Shown one piece after another: positions 1-13,200 of a DNA stretch of 64,000 nt (position 1 is its first letter; every line of letters starts with the position of its first letter). A program made the position numbers and the translations under genes. This DNA is from Capitella teleta. Lineage: Eukaryota; Annelida; Polychaeta; Capitellidae. The notes beneath the pieces were generated by a model. That model did not search any database. It was not told where the DNA came from and worked only from the letters and a program-made list of their open reading frames with translations. The stretch spans positions 29,549 through 93,548 of the forward strand of contig KB308652.1 of assembly GCA_000328365.1 (NCBI GenBank), written 5' to 3'.

Positions 1-85
1 CCGGCAGGGTGTTCTTGGCAGGGAATGCTATCAATTGGTGCTATGAGTCAATAGAACATCACTTAAAATTTAGTTCCCCATCCCT
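1..85 (-). mobile_element. TTAA-flanked MITE-like element, cut by window edge
   Basis: These 85 bases are the reverse complement of the first 88 or so bases of the element at 18863-19567, with only one or two differences. The copy ends at AGTTCCCCATCCCT followed directly by TTAA at 86-89, the same terminal layout as the other copy. The rest lies outside the window. The near identity of the two copies suggests recent movement. A TTAA target site is typical of piggyBac-type elements; no transposase is visible. Confidence 0.7.
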
Positions 86-89
86 TTAA

Positions 90-587
90 GGCGAATTTCT
101 CATCTTCGATGTGTGGGGTTGACCAGTAAACAGGCTGTAACTTTTGAACCACTGCTCCGATTTAGATTATCAATGCATCAAACCGAGTGGATTTGTATCA
201 GCTATTATTTTAAAAGCATTAAAATCTAAAAATGTGACAATGCGACTTAGTGTGGGTTTCGGTGCGAAGGGTCGAGATTTAGGCTTTCTGATCATTATGG
301 TAAAAAGTATCAAGCTATCTTAATTATTTCCGATGCTATGATTATTTACTTATTCATATTCAGGATGTTATATTATATGGCACAAAAAGAGACAACATTA
401 AATTTTATGATTTGAAATCAACAAACACTTTCAACGGGATTGTGGTTATCATGGTAACCGCGGCAAAGTAAAAAGGACGAAAAAAAATTGTTGAGTGATT
501 TTTTTTACGTTTATAATTTCACAACATAATTATAGACACGTATATTTTTCATTCAAAAGCCCAGGTGAAGAATTAAATGTTGAATTA
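90..587. other. AT-rich intergenic DNA, nothing recognised
   Basis: No open frame with recognisable content, no tRNA and no clear repeat is seen here. Confidence 0.5.
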
Positions 588-655
588 GAAGTGAGTGATT
601 GGGGTTTTACGTACGGCTCAACCCAACCCATTCGGGTGATACGGGCGCCAGTGAT
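588..655 (-). repeat. SINE family 1, 3'-end scrap
   Basis: The stretch reads GTGAGTGATTGGGGTTTTACG, then an 'acccattcgggtgatacgg' segment and 'gcgccag'. This matches the tail end of the longer SINE copies at 32274-32604 and 36922-37292. Only the tail side is kept; the tRNA-like head is missing. Confidence 0.65.
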
Positions 656-3600
656 ATGTTGAATTAGAAAGTTACGTAGATCTTATAAATATCAAAATCG
701 GCCTAAATCAACTTTTTGCCATAGGTAAAGCGAAATAAATTCTCGACTCTGGACTGTTCAATAAAAAATTGGCTTAATGAACGCGTCGGCTTATTTATTG
801 TTTGGTGGAAACCATCAAGCCCAAACTTCATATTAGTGCCGAATAAATAATTAATTGATAATAAATAATTGATAGCAACTTGATATTATATAGTATAGCG
901 ATACCTTACCCAGCAGAGCCAATCCTGTGTTTAAGTCGTATTGACCCAATATGATCAACACCTGCAAGTCAGAATCGCATTTGTGTATTCATTTTCTGAT
1001 TCAGTCACTGTGCATTCCATTTGGCATAACGTCGAGCGAAGTTTGATTGCATGGTTGCTTGGGGTGAGGAGAGGAAGAGTTTTTTTGTGAACCAAGAGAC
1101 GAAGAAAAAAATAAGAGAGATACGAAACCGGAACAATTGATTTGATTCTTTGCTTGTGTGTATTATGTACTGTTCTGTTGAATTACGTTACCAAAGTATT
1201 GAAATGAAATTCATTACGATTTACGAGAAAAAGACGAGAGCGTGAGAGCCAAGCATACCTCGCACTTTTTAAACACTCAGAATTGAGAGAGCAGCGTTAG
1301 ACAGAAAAGCCAAAAACAGAGAGGGGGATATTGTTCATTTGCGGCCCAATTATGGTGCTGTGTTCGATGATGCATTTTTATTGGTGATGGGATAAAGTTA
1401 CCACTACGCCAAATTTCTTTGTGTAAATATTTCCTTGTGGACATTAATTTATTTGGCTCAAATATCAGGAAGTAAATATAATATTTTCCATCGATTTGGG
1501 AATTACGATAGAGTTTAAAAAGAGCAACACGCTTCCGTGTTTGTAAATTAAGCAGAAATTCGTTTAATCAAATTATGAGGAATCATAAGCGTAGTGCGAC
1601 AGGGTCAACTGATTGCGTTAAGACTTAGTGTGAGTTCATTTAGGAGAAATTTGTTTCTCGAAAGTAGGAGCCAGCTCAAAATCTAAGAATTCCCAAATCG
1701 GCAATAATCTTAATATTAGCAGAAATACGTCACCCAAGACAGCTAAGTCATCAGATTGAGAGCATGGTCAACATGTGAATATGAATGACATATTTTCACA
1801 ATGGCACTCACTACAAGGGCCATTACCACGCTAAGCTCCCTGCCGGAAGTCACTGATATGATTGATGAAGGAATTCGTCTTGGGCTTGATTACAGAATAA
1901 TTACATAAACTTACATTCTTGGTGTTTTTCCAATACATCAATCCAAAATTAGATTAACAACTTCTGCTTCAGCTCCCTTTCACAATTGATGCCCATCAAC
2001 AAAATTTGTCAGACTGTCCCAGAAATATAGATTTGTTAATTACGATTCATGATTAATGTTTCCCATGCAGTCTCGCTTGTGAGTATACACGGTCCTTAAA
2101 ATAATGAGGTTCGCTATATAAAATATTGTACCACAAATCCAGTCTAATAATGTAAGGTCAATCTGCATATGAATCAACCAGGCATAACGTTCCATCTCAT
2201 CCCTTTTTTGACCTTCGGGGTCGTCATATCCGGTGATTTTTTCACTTCTGAATGAATATTGCTGTCAATAAAAGGAGCTTATCAATCACTTTGTGAGGCG
2301 TTTGCTTCTATGAAGCTTGTTTACATAGTACGTACATGTATATTGTGAACTTGGGGTGGGTAAGTATGGATATTCTTCATTTGTAAGTTTTCACTATAGT
2401 GATATTGTGTTATATTCTTATACGGGATGGGATGATTATACTTCATTGGATTGATTGCCTTCACCATATACTATATCATGCGTAGGACAATGACGAGCTG
2501 CTTAATCTTTGATGCCACAAAGACTGAGGACAAAAGTAATTACAATGCATTTAAATACCATCCCAATTGACCCATTCGACTGCTTTATGGTTTGTTAAAG
2601 AGCTTGCTTCCTGGAAATGCTTCGACCAAACGATGGGTTGCGCATGAACTGAATTCAATCGCTAATGTTATTCTCGCCCATTATCGACATTGCAGCCTAA
2701 GTCGTTGTTATGTGCATGTACATAAGTACATTAGTGTATTGGTGTGAACACCGCCAGACCAAGATTATATTAATTAACCAATGCACCGTTGCTCGTCATC
2801 AATGTTCTTAAACTGAGACTAGATATTTAGCCTAGAAATGCCTTGTCCTTAGGTCGGGAGCAATAACAGGGCAATAAATCAATTCGGTGTAATCATTCTC
2901 AAAATAGATGTACATGAAGCAGACGTAACAATAGATGAAGCCATATATAAAGCATTATTAAAGGGAGTAAGCACCCCATCAACCTTGCAGCTTCCCTGTT
3001 TGTAGGTTTATGTATTTTGTTATAGGGAAGAAATACGGCTATGCAACTCATGATTAGATTAGTGCTCACAAAAATTCGTTTGAGGTTTCTTTTCATTAAG
3101 CATTTCCACTCACTTATTATTTAGATCCGAGATTCCAAAATACAAATGCATTGTCAAAAATACTCAAAACCCTTCTATCAAAATACCATATTCTCGGCCA
3201 TGGAGGCATGGATCCAGACTATTCTCTAGATTGTGATCAGAGAAATGCATCACGTGGGCGTTCTAAGCAAGCGCTCGCCCCTGAGCTGCATTAGTTTCTC
3301 AGGTGACCATGGGCTTTGGTAGGCAACGTTGACAAATAGCTATTCTCTTCCGCTTCAAGTGCGCTGACAAGGAGTTCCAGATTGGTGCATGGAGCAGACC
3401 TGTGAACCAAAGCGGCCTCCAATGTCAATCTGTCTATTTCAGTCGACGCATTGACAAACCACAGAGGAATTAAAGCATTGCCTATCGCCTTTTTCGAATG
3501 AATTGAGAATGTGAGAGTCCGCTCGCGGTGCATGTTTGATCGTCATTGGCTGTTTAAAATTGCTATTTTGACGAGGAAAGAACCAAATGCTGTGTGTCTT

Positions 3601-6600
3601 TTGTGGGTCGGCCCTTCTCAAAATTCTTCCCTCCTCTTCTGGCCCTGGTGAAAAGGTAATTGAGGTTCTCGTCTATTTGCTCCCTTCCATTCGCCCTACT
3701 CAACCCACCAGGCATAAAACGGCTTCACAGCAATATCTTCCTCTTTTTTTTTCATTCCGAAAATGGGCTCGATAGCAACCCAGGATTGCCGAGTTCCCAA
3801 AGTGCAGTCTCGGTAATGTGGAAGTCTAGAGGAAGATAAGCGTGTGCAATAAAGTATAAACTAGATTAAATGCACCATAAGCTAAACAACTGTTTGCATG
3901 ATACAACTTTTTTACCTGTGTATATGTCGTCAATTATTTTCAAGGTGGTGCTGCAGAAAATCAGAACTACACATTCAATTTTGGAAATGCATAATTATAC
4001 ATTATCCACTTTATCATACCCCATATATTTTTTTTTATTTCGCACAATTAACTTTATTGTTGTGATTGTATACATGTACAGTTAATATATGATTATATCA
4101 AATGTGTACACATGCATCAATTATCCAATAATTGTTATTAATTTTACCAAGGGTGAAGTGCATGTATTACACGATTGGGAGAATCAACAGCCAGAAGAGG
4201 CGGGTCGATTGACAGCTGTTTGTTAGCTATTTATGGCGTTCGGCTTAGGTCAGGTGTGCTGCGAGAATCATGAATGAGGCCCAGGTGCTGGGTGGATCCA
4301 CGATTAAGCAGCGGATTGGCCCCATATAAGTCAGTCGCTGCCTTCCACGCACACCGTTCGACATTACTGCATCGTGAGTGGTGCCAATGCTGCTTTGATC
4401 TTTAAGAGAGAACATGACTTGACAAGAGACCTGAATCCAGCTCCTCGTAGCACCGAGCAGTTTTGTAATTTTTTAATATCAATCTGCCCGGAACGTCACC
4501 CTCTACTTCCTTCCCCGAGTAAACAATAAGTAGTTAGCTGGGTACAAGGAGGTGCAAACCAATTATTTGCGGGTTCTGTTCTGTGAAATCCCTGAGGCAA
4601 TAGAGCCTCATAGGTAATCGCATCTTGGTATCCAGGGGGTAGCACGTTGAGCCCCTTGAAATGGTCTTCACAAAATTTAAAGGCAAGATGATGAACCAGG
4701 GTGCTTGCGGGAAATCGCCAAAATTCATTACAGTAAATTTGACCCTGAAGCAGGCAATGTCTTACATATAGTCAGGTGTTGCATTTAAACTAAGCCTCTT
4801 ACCGAAATATGCAGCCAATCAAAGACGATTCGCAAAACTGCATCGAAATCTAAAAGCATTTCCCTCGCACAGACTTATAACCCAGTGAATAGTCTGCTGA
4901 AGATAGTGCAAGGTATAAGGATGATTGTACAATATATTAATTGATAACGGAACATTTGCTATTGGTTGACCCTAGTTCCAGCCTGGGTATTATAAATAGC
5001 GAATGTACCTTTATTAATTACTACTCATTATACACACTACGATCCTTGAACTTAGCTTATTCCAGTGTCTACTCGATGATGAACTCAGCCTCCTCGCTAA
5101 TTAATTACCCCCTCCCCCGCCCTCCCTTTTAAGTTTTAACAATCCCCCATATAATGCATGTGGGTATGTACTCGTATATACCCAAAGCAGATCCTCAGAC
5201 ATGTGTTACTCTAGCTCATCTTTCCCAAATCTCGGAATGGGTTTCTTTCGATAATGGTCTTACTGGAAATAGCTTTGGCGGTTTTCGCACTACTACTGCC
5301 GGTAAGGTCAAGATGGCGGCGTGTTATTTGCGCCGACACCTCTGACCTCGTTGCGTGTTCATACGTCACCTGAAGGTGGTGACCCAAGAAAAAAATTACT
5401 CCGATAAAAACCTCGTCATCAGAATTGCATTAGAATCGGCCGCATATCTTGCGATTGCTTCAGACGCACGTGAAGCATAAACGACTTCTTAAAAGGCGTG
5501 GCTGACTAATCTAAGATGACATTTGGGTCAATGGGGTTGTTTGTGAGGGGTGCGTAAAATGCTGCGCCCTTGTTTCCGTTTTCATCCTATACTAGTATGC
5601 AATAATACACGAATAAGCGAGTTGCTTGAAAGGTGAAACTGTCTTAATTAACTTAGCTGTTGTTAACCCGTTCATTGTAGGATAATTTAATAATGAAAAA
5701 ATGAATCAAATTTGACCTTGCTGGGAAATTACTGATTACTGAGGAGGATTCTGTGTCACCGCTTGCGGAGGTTTTGTTCGTTCGTGAGATCGCGGTACAC
5801 GAATTTGCGATGAATTTAAGGAACATGGCATCTGAAGAATTTCAAAGAATAGAAATGATCTCAATGGGGATTACGCTGAAGACGTGATGCAAAGGAATGT
5901 GATTATGTTTAGCCGAAACGAGCTTCAGATGAGGCTGATCGCAAATTCTAGGAAAACTGGAGAACGAAGAAGAGACTTACAACATCAAAAAAGAAGGGCA
6001 CTAGAAGTGATGCCTAACTGCTGACTGATCTGAAAACGGTTGCGACAATCTTTTTTATTCCGCTTCAACGAAGCTGTGCTAACGAATGACATTGAAACAA
6101 TAATGGCCATTTGTGTGAGCAACAACAAGAAAATGTCAAGTCACTGATACAGTACCGCGTTGCATCGAAGTAATCTGAGCATATCAGTACAAACGGGTTA
6201 GCCCCACTTTTTTCAGATACGTACTTACCCTCTTTGCACTACAGCCAGGCCCACGTGTTCTCATCTTTGTTTTTCCCCTCAAGAGGTTTCGTCGTGGACG
6301 CATGCGTCCGCCAACGAGATGAACGCTGTAGCAATTACGCAATGGAATTAATTATTTCTATATATAGAACTCTTAATTTCGAACAGCGTGACTCGCAGAA
6401 TTTGAGATACAGATAATTTTTCTTACACAATTTCAGAAGCAGACAATCTTTGTCTTGAGCAGAATATTCTCTCGTTGTTTCTTTTTATGGTGCAATATGC
6501 TGAAAGTGGAATCGGTGTCATAGTGCTTCCTCCAGACGTTCATAATTTATTCAATGCAAAGGAATGACGTCAATGTTAAAGAGGTAAGAAAAGCAATGGT

Positions 6601-7632
6601 CGCGGCAACATGATACGACCGACGAGATAGGCGCATCATTAATCCAGAGTCACTGAAATGAACGGATGGCCAGCTGCATTGCTCCGAGACGAAGTTAACC
6701 GATTGTGTTTCTGGTAGAATTGCATTCGAGCTTGATTGCATTTTCTTCGAAAGGGCAACGGCATGACAGTGCCAGCAATGTCAGCAACTCTGTCAATTAC
6801 ATTGACTTCATCGCCATCCTTCTGGGATTTTGCCATAGTACTAAATATTGTTGATTACCGGTATGTGACTGCTGGTTTCATATAGTGTGAAAATGAGATA
6901 CGTGCGATTCATGATACGAATATTTTTAACAACTGGGCTATTAAGTGAGTCATTGCATTCATTGCCATGTCATTTCTGGACAGTATACCATACGGAGATT
7001 GAGTGGTCTTTTGCCAGACCAAGGTTGATGCAAAAGCGAATGAAAGAAAAGGAAATATAGCTGAAAGTGGAGATAATAAGACATTTCTTTCGCTCTGTTG
7101 AATTTCCATTTTCTTTCCTCAGATGACGGCATATTGTTTCAAAGATTGGCTCAACTTGACGAATGAGGCAATATATCCCACGCTATTCCTCAGGTCCAGT
7201 CCCATGACCCACGGCGGGGATGGAGGCAATCGTCGGTAATTGGCACCCACGCCAGGTGCGATATGGGTCTGAGCATGTTCTGCTCCTGAGATAAGTTTCC
7301 CATTTTCAAAGTACAATGTATCCCTTCAAATTATACTGCAAATAAGAACTTTCATCCATGCCATGTCAACTGTCTCCTTTGTTCCTTTGTGGATGTGTGG
7401 ATATCCGGAATACTTACCGGAAATAGGACAAGCGGAAATTCGGCCATTAGACTTGGATGGTACGATTTTCATATATTACTATGTCACTAAACGTCAAATA
7501 ACCAAACAATACAAAAATCGTGGTGGGCGGTGTACCATATATAATGAATAATATTAAGATGGTTTGCCATGGGTTTAATATGTGCAAATTAACATCTCAA
7601 CCTTTACTTTTATATAATTATATGATACAGTA
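656..7632. other. Gene-free stretch of about 7 kb
   Basis: AT-rich DNA with short open frames only, none of which resembles a known domain or has clear splice partners. The part at 3250-3540 is richer in GC and holds an 80-residue minus-strand frame, but I cannot assign it. I see no RNA gene or intact repeat. Confidence 0.45.
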
Positions 7633-8811
7633 CAGAGTGGACCAAAAGTAGTCTATCTACTCCATGTTAAAAACAGAACTTTAAAATTTGCTAAAATTTA
7701 TCCATTATTCCAAAAAAAAAATACCTGATATGGATTGACTTGGTTATTATGCATCCATTTATGCAAACATCGAATAAAACGTTAATTTTGAACGACGGAG
7801 GAACATTTAAATGCGAGTGGTTAGTAATCATGAAGAGCTATGCGCGTAATCAGGTGGGCCCTTGAATCAGCATTTTGGAATGTCATCTGTTGTGTGGCGC
7901 TGCAGTACAATTATATGCTTTGTTTTTATTTTATTGGGTATAAACATTAGTGCTACGTACAATCCGAACAGCAGCACTCACAAACAATAAAATACAGTTT
8001 GTTCATCTTATAACAATAATTTAAGAAAAATAGTATTGAATACACGAATATAATTAATAATGCGTGCGATTTAAATGACAGGGGCAAAAAAAAAAAAAAA
8101 AAAAAAAAATTGCAGTTCGCGCTCGCTACACAGCATTGTACTTTTCCGCGAAAAAACTTTTAGTAAGTATTTTACTTTACTCTACTTCACTGTTATATCC
8201 TTTTCAATGTTTTTATTTCTTGAATAGGTCATTACATTACGCGATATGCTACGTACCAGAACAACGACTGAAGAGCGCAATAGGGTTGTAACATCATACT
8301 CTCAAACAAAAAGTGCTGAAAAACTAACAGCTGCTCAATTGGCGACATTCATTGCCAACACCTCCACTATCCCGACAGTCAATTTGCAATGTACGATGCA
8401 TTCCCATTATTATATGCACTGTAAGGCCTACCCGATCATTTCTCGTATGCATGTACTAATATGCGCAAGTACAGCAGCGTGCTGAGAAGAATGCCTTATT
8501 TGGGCATCTAAATGATGCTCATCCGTTGTCAGGGGCTGAAAGAGAAAATAATCATAATATCGCCGAATATGTTACATGCACTGTTTGGATTGAGATAAAT
8601 CGCCATCAATGTCGACAAAATTGGGTTTGAAATGGTTGTAATAGCAGCATGAAATGTTAAACTATCCATACCAGTTATTTATTTCTCTGAAATTTGCGTA
8701 GATTTTACACTGCGACCTGTTTTGTAACACTCTTCTCGGAAGAGTGCACTGTCATTGAAAAGCATTGAAATCTTTATTATGGAGTAGATAGACTACTTTT
8801 GGCCCACTCTG
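7633..8811. mobile_element. TA-flanked inverted-repeat element (Tc1/mariner-like, non-autonomous)
   Basis: The left end reads CAGAGTGG-A-CCAAAAGTAG and continues through TCTATCTACTCCAT. The right end is its reverse complement with one difference in about 33 bases (A to G at position 9). Both ends are flanked by TA (7631-7632 and 8812-8813), the target duplication typical of the IS630-Tc1-mariner superfamily. The 1.18 kb inside holds a 24-base A run (8086-8109) and a 79-codon plus-strand frame at 8246-8485 with no DDE-type motif, so it looks non-autonomous. A right-half relative lies at about 31560-31822. Confidence 0.75.
8086..8109. repeat. A24 homopolymer
   Basis: Uninterrupted run of 24 A inside the TA-flanked element. 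Confidence 0.9.
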
Positions 8812-8813
8812 TA

Positions 8814-10206
8814 TATTTGTGCCTTGATCTCACTGTAATTATGCTGCGATCAATATTATCGAGACACGCGGCGAAGCTATACGTCGCAGCTATGCTCTCG
8901 TTCCGAACTTATGAACACCGCAGCTTAAACAGCAGGTGATGACAGTTAAAACAAAACTACAGGATGTACGCAGTTAATCCCCTTCTTAAGGTTGATATGC
9001 CTAAGGATAAACCCCGATTAATTAATTAACAAGCATTTTCGCTCATAAAAGATGGAACCTTTGAATAAAGCAAAAGAGGTGATTTGAGTTCAGAGCATCT
9101 GACCTCATGCGCATTCAATCACTGAGCACTCCGACTTGATCCAGAGGTTTCCGATGCGTATCCCTTTTATTTAATGCAAAGACTATGGAATCATAAGAGC
9201 TTTTTTTTGTAAAGTGTCCGAAGAAAACTCCCCCGATGAAGATACGTTTCACCTAAGCGACTGAGCTCACCTGCAAGAGTGGATTCAATTACCGAACTCC
9301 TTTATGACTTTCCTGTATCTCTCTGTGCGCTGGTCATAACGTCAATATTTGCTTTTCATAAGGGGTTCCCCTGTACACTCATACAGTGTATTTCAGCACT
9401 TACAGCGAAGACCAAACGTAGGATCCCATTTTTTTGCAACTTTACATCTGTATGACTAAGAATAAATCATTTTAACAATGTTTACATGATGCATCGTAAC
9501 AATGTTTTGCATGGCTGGTGTTGATCGACTTCCACCAATATTCTAGCTACTTCTAGCTCTTCGCCTCGTCTATAGAATCACAAAATTTAGAGTGCATGAG
9601 TACACAACGTCTACAACATTACCTGTTTTTTTTTATTGGTTACATACATTGCAATCATTTTGTCCACTTAGTTTCATCTATAGGTTCGACCCCCTTTCGA
9701 GCTACGGACTATTAAACATTCTAATATATATAACAATTAATATGAACTTTTTAAATTCTGCACCGGTTACCAATTTTGGGTAACTTATATATTTTTGCTA
9801 GTAGTACATGTACTGTATATTATAATAATAACAATGTTATATACATGCAGTGTTTGTCAATTTATGTTCGACAAATCTACTCACATTCGTGATCAAGAGC
9901 GTAGTGTTCAGTAGTAATTTCATCGTAGCATTGTAACAAAAACACGAACAACTGTTCACTTGATGTTTATTCGAATGGATGCTCACAAACTGAGGACAGG
10001 CAGTATGACCCTGCTCTATGCATGCTTAAATCTGATATCGAAGGGGAAGGGGTCGATTGGCCTTGACATAATATACAAATACATCAGGCTATAACGCAAG
10101 TCAACCTTCAATAATATCCTAGCAGTATGCATTGTTTGTTGGCTATCGATTATAAACAGACAACGCTATGTACATTAATTGACAGGTGTCAATTTCACCA
10201 CACTTT
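8814..10206. other. 3' flank of the receptor gene
   Basis: AT-rich DNA downstream of the minus-strand receptor gene. It should contain that gene's 3' UTR and poly(A) site, which I could not place with confidence. No other gene is seen. Confidence 0.4.
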
Positions 10207-13200
10207 TCATGATGTGGGCGGCAAAGCAGTGCCATCCCATCTGGCCAGCACGGGATACACAATAAGCAAGACAACGGACGACACGACGACCAGGAGGACG
10301 AAGAACAGCAGGAAGAAGCGATCGAGCACCTTTGCCACCAGTTTCCATTCCGCTTTGATGGCGTCCTGGTCGTCGTTCTCCTTCATCTTCGTCGTGATAT
10401 GGCGAACGTTCTTGAGGATCTCCTCCAGAACCACCCTCTTCTTGCCCGTGTTCCTAACCAGGAAGCTCACGTGGTCGCACAGTCCATTATCCTCGGCAGC
10501 GCAGGGAGCGTAATCCAGGTTATTCTCGTGGTTGCCGGCTGCGCCTTGGGCGTACTCTCGTGTGAATTCGCACAACTGGTAAACGGAAGCCCTGGCGTTC
10601 TTCTTCAGCTGACCTCGCATGCAAACCACGTAAGCCATGAAGTGGTAGATGATGTGGTGCAGCCAGGGCGGCACGGGTGCACTGGGGTCGCGATGGTGCA
10701 GGTTGAGCACCACCACGCAGATCAGGATGGACATCGCCGTCATTGCCATGATCAACGTCAAGTAAATGCCTACAATATAAATGCATACACTCCAACGTGG
10801 AGTTGTTCGCGTGCAACTCGATAACTCACCCAAGAGAGGAACGTATTCTGAGGTTTTCGGAACGTTTTCTGCCACCAGGATCAGGAAAACGGAGAAGGAC
10901 AACAGCACTGTGATACCCAGTGAGACCTTTTCTCCAGAGTCCGGTGGCAGATAAAAGACAAGAAGCGCAAGCAAAGACATCGTGATACAAGGCGTTATAA
11001 TGTTTATGGTGTAGAACATGGACTTGCGACGCAGGGTTAGGGTAAAGCGAACCCTGGGAAACGGCACCCCTGGATCCGACTCGTAGTACTGATCGCTGCT
11101 CTCTGCTTTGGTGGCCAGAATCTGCCATTCGCCACTTTCTTTGTAAGCATCCAGACCGATGAACGCTGATCCGTTGGAGAGTTTTACCTGGAGGCCATGG
11201 TAGGCCCAGTCGACCAGATCGATGTGGCAAACTTGGTCATCAAATGGGTAGAAAGTGATATCCAACTGGCAACTGGTGATGAACTTTCCCCCGGGCACCC
11301 AGTTAACCAAGCCTGCTTCCGTGACGCTCACTCGAAAGCGACGGAAAAACAGCTCATCATAAATTGCTTTGGCGCTGAGGAAGAAAGTCGAATCAGATTA
11401 TATATTTCCAATTTACATCCGAGGGATGAACAGATTAGCGCCGCATTGCAATCAGCAGGGAAGGAGAGATTTGGGGTACAGGGGCAGTGGGACATGCGTG
11501 GGCTCAGGTGACAGGGGAGGGGAGGGTAAGTGGCTTCCGGATTTATCGTTAAAGGAATTGGGATAAAACGGTGATTCAACAACATGACGTGCAGCCGAAT
11601 GGATGGATGATGGTTGTGACGTTGATGCAGCTTCCACAGCGTCTCTTACGCCACTTCAAGATCAGAAGCGAGCACTCTTACGGAAGGTAGCGAAGCGCCT
11701 AATGTTATTACGGAGCAACTTCGAAGGCGACAGGGCGCCCGAATGCATGTCACGATCATTAGAAACAGCGGCGCTGAATTTCATTACGAACGAGGTGTCT
11801 TGTGAGTATAGACGCCGTGGTTTTTGTGTTTGCGTCATTCAGAACGGCCGCCGTCTATCGAGACATGCGCGCCCACCATCAATCCTTACTATACCTCCAT
11901 TGGTGACCTAACTGGGGCGATTGCTATGGCAACGGTTATAGGTCAGCGTCAGTCTGAAAGGCCCCGAATTACAGACAGCGAGACCGGAGAATGATGCGTC
12001 CACCAGGGGTAACTGAGCAATGGATAAATTGTGCCTCTGCATGGCGCTGCAGAAAGACCTGCTTCAATTATGGTTGACGAATAGGTGCGGCGTTTAAAAC
12101 CGGATCATCAGTGCGTATACAGATTGCATAACGAACGACACCTGCCTGTTTTCGACACCAAAATCTGGCAGCCAAACCAACTCTGGTGACAAGACAACTT
12201 GAGTGAGGTTGCCATAGTCACTGCTATTCCACACCAAGTAGTCATCATTCCAAAACTGAAAAGAGGCAGGCAGCGGGTCAGTCTATTTGCAGAGAGGATA
12301 TATTGCATAATTGGACAAAATGCGTCAAACATAGTTCACCATGCATCTGAATCCACATTGCGTTCAAGCTGAATAGTAAGGAAATTCCACAAAAACACAA
12401 AACAACGGGAAGAACATTCACAAAAACGTACGATAATCTGGCAGTATGCAATAAAGGATAATAAAACTATAAATTTCGAGGTAGAATAATGGCACCCATT
12501 ACATCTTGTCTTACTCTGGACCTGACTATAAGCCGTTCGTGTAATTAGAAGAATAATTATTAGAGGTTTCGCGAAATGCTCGGGTCTCTTCGAAATCCCA
12601 ACGAGTAATAATAATAATCATCTCATTATAAGATGATGAATCATCTCTGTTGAACTTGCGTTCCTTGCTTGCTTAGGGTTTGCAAAGTTCTCATAACAAT
12701 TTCAATAGTACTCTCAGTCACCAGCGAGAGAGATCCTTAACCTTTTTTAATAATCTTAGGATCTGCCAAAGGTGAATTCAACTGATTTATGAATTATACT
12801 TATATTAAGGAGCCTGCACGGCCTGGGACTGCAAGACGAAGAGACCAGATTGCGAGTTGTTTCTTTCTTTCATATGATAATAATCGCAGTTGCTTCGTGG
12901 TCCTTGCTCTGCGAATGATTTCGGAATATCATCATCCGAGAGTCGGACCCTTCTGACAACATTTCTTGCATGCAGTCGTACTGGATGGCATCCAGTACAT
13001 ACCGCAAGTTTAAATATGGATATTGAATGTTCGGTTATACCTATACAGCAGTACACGCCCCATGGTGGAGTCATGGCGAATTTCTCAGAGGAAACTGTTG
13101 CGTTGACGTTGAAGCGTGAATAAGGAGAATGACTGAAAAGTTTTTTCCAAGGAGGGAATTTATGCGGTGTGGCGATACCGTTGGAAGGGAAACATTACAT

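Noticed and set aside
8246-8485. Transposase gene in the TA-flanked element
   Set aside because: Seventy-nine codons with no catalytic motif; at most a remnant.
10127-10824. Plus-strand frames of 128 and 141 residues
   Set aside because: Antisense shadows of the last receptor exons.
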